Below, one piece after another: positions 62,052 to 64,000 of a stretch of 64,000 nt of DNA. Origin of the DNA: Lotus japonicus (lineage: Eukaryota; Streptophyta; Magnoliopsida; Fabales; Fabaceae); assembly GCF_012489685.1 (NCBI RefSeq), contig NC_080045.1, positions 1,307,001-1,371,000 of the forward strand. Reading direction: 5' to 3'. The notes beneath the pieces are model-generated. The model was not told where the DNA came from. It saw only the letters and a list, made by a program, of their open reading frames with translations, and ran no database searches. A program made the translations under genes and the position numbers. How positions within the stretch are numbered: position 1 is the first letter of the stretch; each line of letters opens with the position of its first letter.

Positions 62052-63269
62052 TGTAAGATCAAGTTTTGATCTAGTAGTACAACTCTATGTTTTGATGATT
62101 ACAAGTTAACCTTTTGATATGAACAATTGTGGTACTCTAACGTGTTTTTCTGAGTGTGCTATTTACAGGCTCTGACCTTGACTCAATCTCACACAAATCA
62201 GAAGCACTGTGTATAAAGGGTAACCCAAGCAACGCTTTCGCATTCACCATGTTCAGTATGAACAGTGGAAAAGCTTCAGAAGATCTGAAGCTATACAAAC
62301 TCTGATGAGGACTCAGTCGCTAGAAGCTCTGATGATCCAGAAGTTCTGACAACCAAGAAACACTGAAGGTTCAGATGTTCTGATGGTGTAGAAGACTCTG
62401 AAGATCCAGAAGCTGAATAGTGGAAACTCTGAAGTCCAGAAGCAAGAAACTCTGAAGGCCATGTTCTTCCCTCTGAGTTCAGAATCAGAAGATACAATGG
62501 TCAGAGGATCTGTGCTTTCCCTCTGACTCTGATCAACCGGCTTCACAAGTTCCAATATGAAGTATTCCTCTGATCAGAAGTCTCCTAGGTTAAAAGGTCA
62601 AGTCGCTATCCAAGTACAAAAGCAAGTGTACCTTCCTGACGACCTACCTAACGTTCTCAGCCACAGCAGAAGCTGGATTTTCCAGAACTGCCCTCCAACG
62701 GTAGCATTTCCCATGCAACGCTCAACCCTAATCCTTGGAGTATATATAGAGGCTGAAGATTGAAAGAAGCGGTGAAGAAAAAAAATATACGAGAAGCAAC
62801 ACACGCGCAAGATATTCAAAATATTCTAAGCTTTCTTTCATCCTGTAATTTATTTAGTTTACACTCAGCTTATTCAGAAGCAAACCCTTGTAAACACCAA
62901 CCTCAAACAGTTGTTTGATTTTCCTTTAGGAGATCAAGGTTGATCGGATCCTAGAGAAGACTAAGAGAGTGAATCTTAGTGTGAGCTAAGTCAGTGTAAT
63001 TGTTAGTCACTTGTAGGTTTCAAGTGCAGTTGTAACTCTTACCTGATTAGTGGATTGCCTTCATTCTAAGAAGGAAGAAATCACCTTAACGGGTGGACTG
63101 GAGTAGCTTGAGTGATTTATCAAGTGAACCAGGATAAAATCCTTGTGTGCTTTTCTATCTCTATCTTTTGCACTTAGTTCTCGAAAAGATTTGTTAAAAT
63201 CTTTAAGGTGGTAGTTTTGTACTGAAAACGTTATTCAAACCCCCCTTTCTACCGTTTTTCATACCTTCA
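62052..63269 (+). mobile_element. 5' LTR of the right Sirevirus
   Basis: 1,218 bp with TG...CA ends. It is colinear with 876-2082, with scattered substitutions and small indels. The C run near its end has 6 C, against 11 in the other. The differences show that the two LTRs belong to different insertions. Confidence 0.92.
62741..62748 (+). promoter_or_regulatory. TATA box of the right Sirevirus LTR
   Basis: TATATATA followed by GAGGCTGAAGATTG, corresponding to TATAAATA at 1566 in the left copy. Confidence 0.7.
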
Positions 63270-63271
63270 AT

Positions 63272-63283
63272 TGGTATCAGAGC
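63272..63283 (+). other. Primer-binding site (initiator tRNA-Met) of the right Sirevirus
   Basis: TGGTATCAGAGC two bases after the end of the 5' LTR, complementary to the 3' end of plant initiator tRNA-Met. Confidence 0.95.
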
Positions 63284-63341
63284 GCAAGTTCTGATTACCA
63301 CACCTAACAGTGTTCAGTGATCCGGGCCGGTGTGAAAAACA

Positions 63342-64000
63342 ATGGCTGCCACCACCAGTGAAACTCAAAGAGATGGTTACAACGCAAAGCCTCCTATGTT
63401 CGATGGTCAAAGGTTCGAATATTGGAAAGATAGACTGGAAAGTTTCTTTCTGGGTTTCGATGCAGATCTCTGGGATATTATTGTGGATGGCTATGAGCGT
63501 CCAGTTGATGCAGATGGCAAGAAGATCCCAAGGTCAGAGATGACTGCAGATCAAAAGAAGCTGTACTCACAACATCACAAAGCAAGAGCAATTCTTCTAA
63601 GTGCTATCTCCTATGAGGAGTACCAGAAGATTACAGATCGTGAGTTTGCTAAAGGCATTTTTGATTCTCTGAAGATGTCTCATGAAGGAAACAAGAAAGT
63701 CAAAGAATCAAAGGCATTGTCTTTGATCCAAAAGTATGAATCCTTCATCATAGAGCCAAATGAGTCCATTGAAGAAATGTTCTCCAGATTTCAACTGCTT
63801 GTAGCTGGCATACGTCCTCTCAACAAGAGCTACACAACAAAAGATCATGTCATAAGGGTCATCAGGTGTCTTCCTGAAAGTTGGATGCCTTTGGTGACTT
63901 CAATAGAGCTCACGAGAGACGTTGAGAATATGAGTTTAGAAGAACTCATCAGCATTTTGAAATGCCATGAGCTGAAGCGCTCAGAGATGCAAGATCTCAG
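63342..64000 (+). CDS. gag: Copia gag (capsid) polyprotein, N-terminal part, runs off the window
   Basis: 219 codons, open to the window edge. The ATG is the first after the primer-binding site (58 bp downstream). The product starts MAATTSETQRDGYN. PPMFDGQRFEYWKDRLESFF follows from residue 17, the typical N-terminal motif of plant Copia gag (DUF4219-like). Next comes a UBN2/gag-polypeptide region with FDSLKMSHEGNKKVKESKAL near residues 110-130, FIIEPNESIEEMFSRFQLLV near 137-157 and CLPESWMPLVTSIE. The CCHC zinc knuckle and pol would lie beyond 64000. Gag forms the virus-like particle in which the RNA is copied. No stop, frameshift or odd codon use is visible, in contrast to the decayed Tekay-like element. 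Confidence 0.93.
   Translation, partial: MAATTSETQRDGYNAKPPMFDGQRFEYWKDRLESFFLGFDADLWDIIVDGYERPVDADGKKIPRSEMTADQKKLYSQHHKARAILLSAISYEEYQKITDREFAKGIFDSLKMSHEGNKKVKESKALSLIQKYESFIIEPNESIEEMFSRFQLLVAGIRPLNKSYTTKDHVIRVIRCLPESWMPLVTSIELTRDVENMSLEELISILKCHELKRSEMQDL

Larger units (their letters stand above)
62052..64000 (+). mobile_element. Second Sirevirus-type Copia element, 5' part
   Basis: Inserted in the gypsy LTR at 62051. It comprises the complete 5' LTR (62052-63269), the primer-binding site and an open gag up to the window end. It is the same family and orientation as the element at 1-2082. The five bases before it, TACCT (62047-62051), should reappear after its 3' LTR. Gag shows no stop or frameshift in 219 codons, so the element may be young. 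Confidence 0.92.

Noticed and set aside
1..64000. Telomere-type TTTAGGG arrays, rRNA or tRNA genes
   Set aside because: None seen. The tRNA-Met-like stretches at 11114 and 63272 are primer-binding sites of retrotransposons.

Overview
The window is repeat-dense plant heterochromatin. I find no host protein-coding gene, tRNA or rRNA. The plant origin rests on Ty1/copia and Ty3/gypsy LTR retrotransposons primed by initiator-tRNA-Met and on the satellite organisation. The Copia copies at both ends look like the Maximus/SIRE1 type of Sirevirus common in legumes, so a papilionoid legume is a reasonable but unproven guess.

The backbone is a tandem satellite with a monomer of about 179 bp, all in one orientation. 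It survives in five blocks: 2083-4888, 13858-39622, 40482-46791, 48911-51368 and 55055-58006. Together they hold about 40.3 kb, or roughly 225 monomers. Four LTR-retrotransposon insertions interrupt it within the window. Each is flanked by a perfect 5-bp target-site duplication, and removing the insertion plus one duplication copy restores an unbroken monomer, so this was one continuous array. The many 60-150 codon open frames in these blocks are by-products of the repeat. Monomer variants recur at fixed distances and show higher-order blocks: a 17-mer of about 3.03 kb at 21.6-27.7 kb, a module recurring at 7, 9 and 11 monomers at 14.7-19.8 kb, a 9-mer missing about 18 bp at 49-56 kb, and further block copies at 32-39 kb and 44-58 kb.

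Insertions from left to right: (1) 1-2082, the 3' end of a forward Sirevirus with four polypurine-like tracts and a full 3' LTR. (2) 4889-13857, a reverse-strand gypsy element of Tekay/Del chromovirus type with 2.7-kb LTRs. It lacks gag, and its pol frame is intact except for six in-frame stops. (3) 39623-40481, an 859-bp solo LTR. (4) 46792-48910, a 2,119-bp solo LTR with a CpG-rich palindromic minisatellite. (5) 51369-55054, a 3,686-bp reverse solo LTR with two minisatellites. (6) 58007-62051, a forward relative of (5) with a different middle section, cut by (7). (7) 62052-64000, the 5' LTR, primer-binding site and open gag of a second Sirevirus that runs off the window.

The genes present belong only to retrotransposons. 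The Sirevirus at the right edge has an intact gag as far as visible, whereas the Tekay-like element cannot be autonomous. The main open question is the satellite: its nucleosome-length monomer, higher-order structure and load of solo LTRs fit a centromeric, pericentromeric or other heterochromatic array, but sequence alone cannot decide which.
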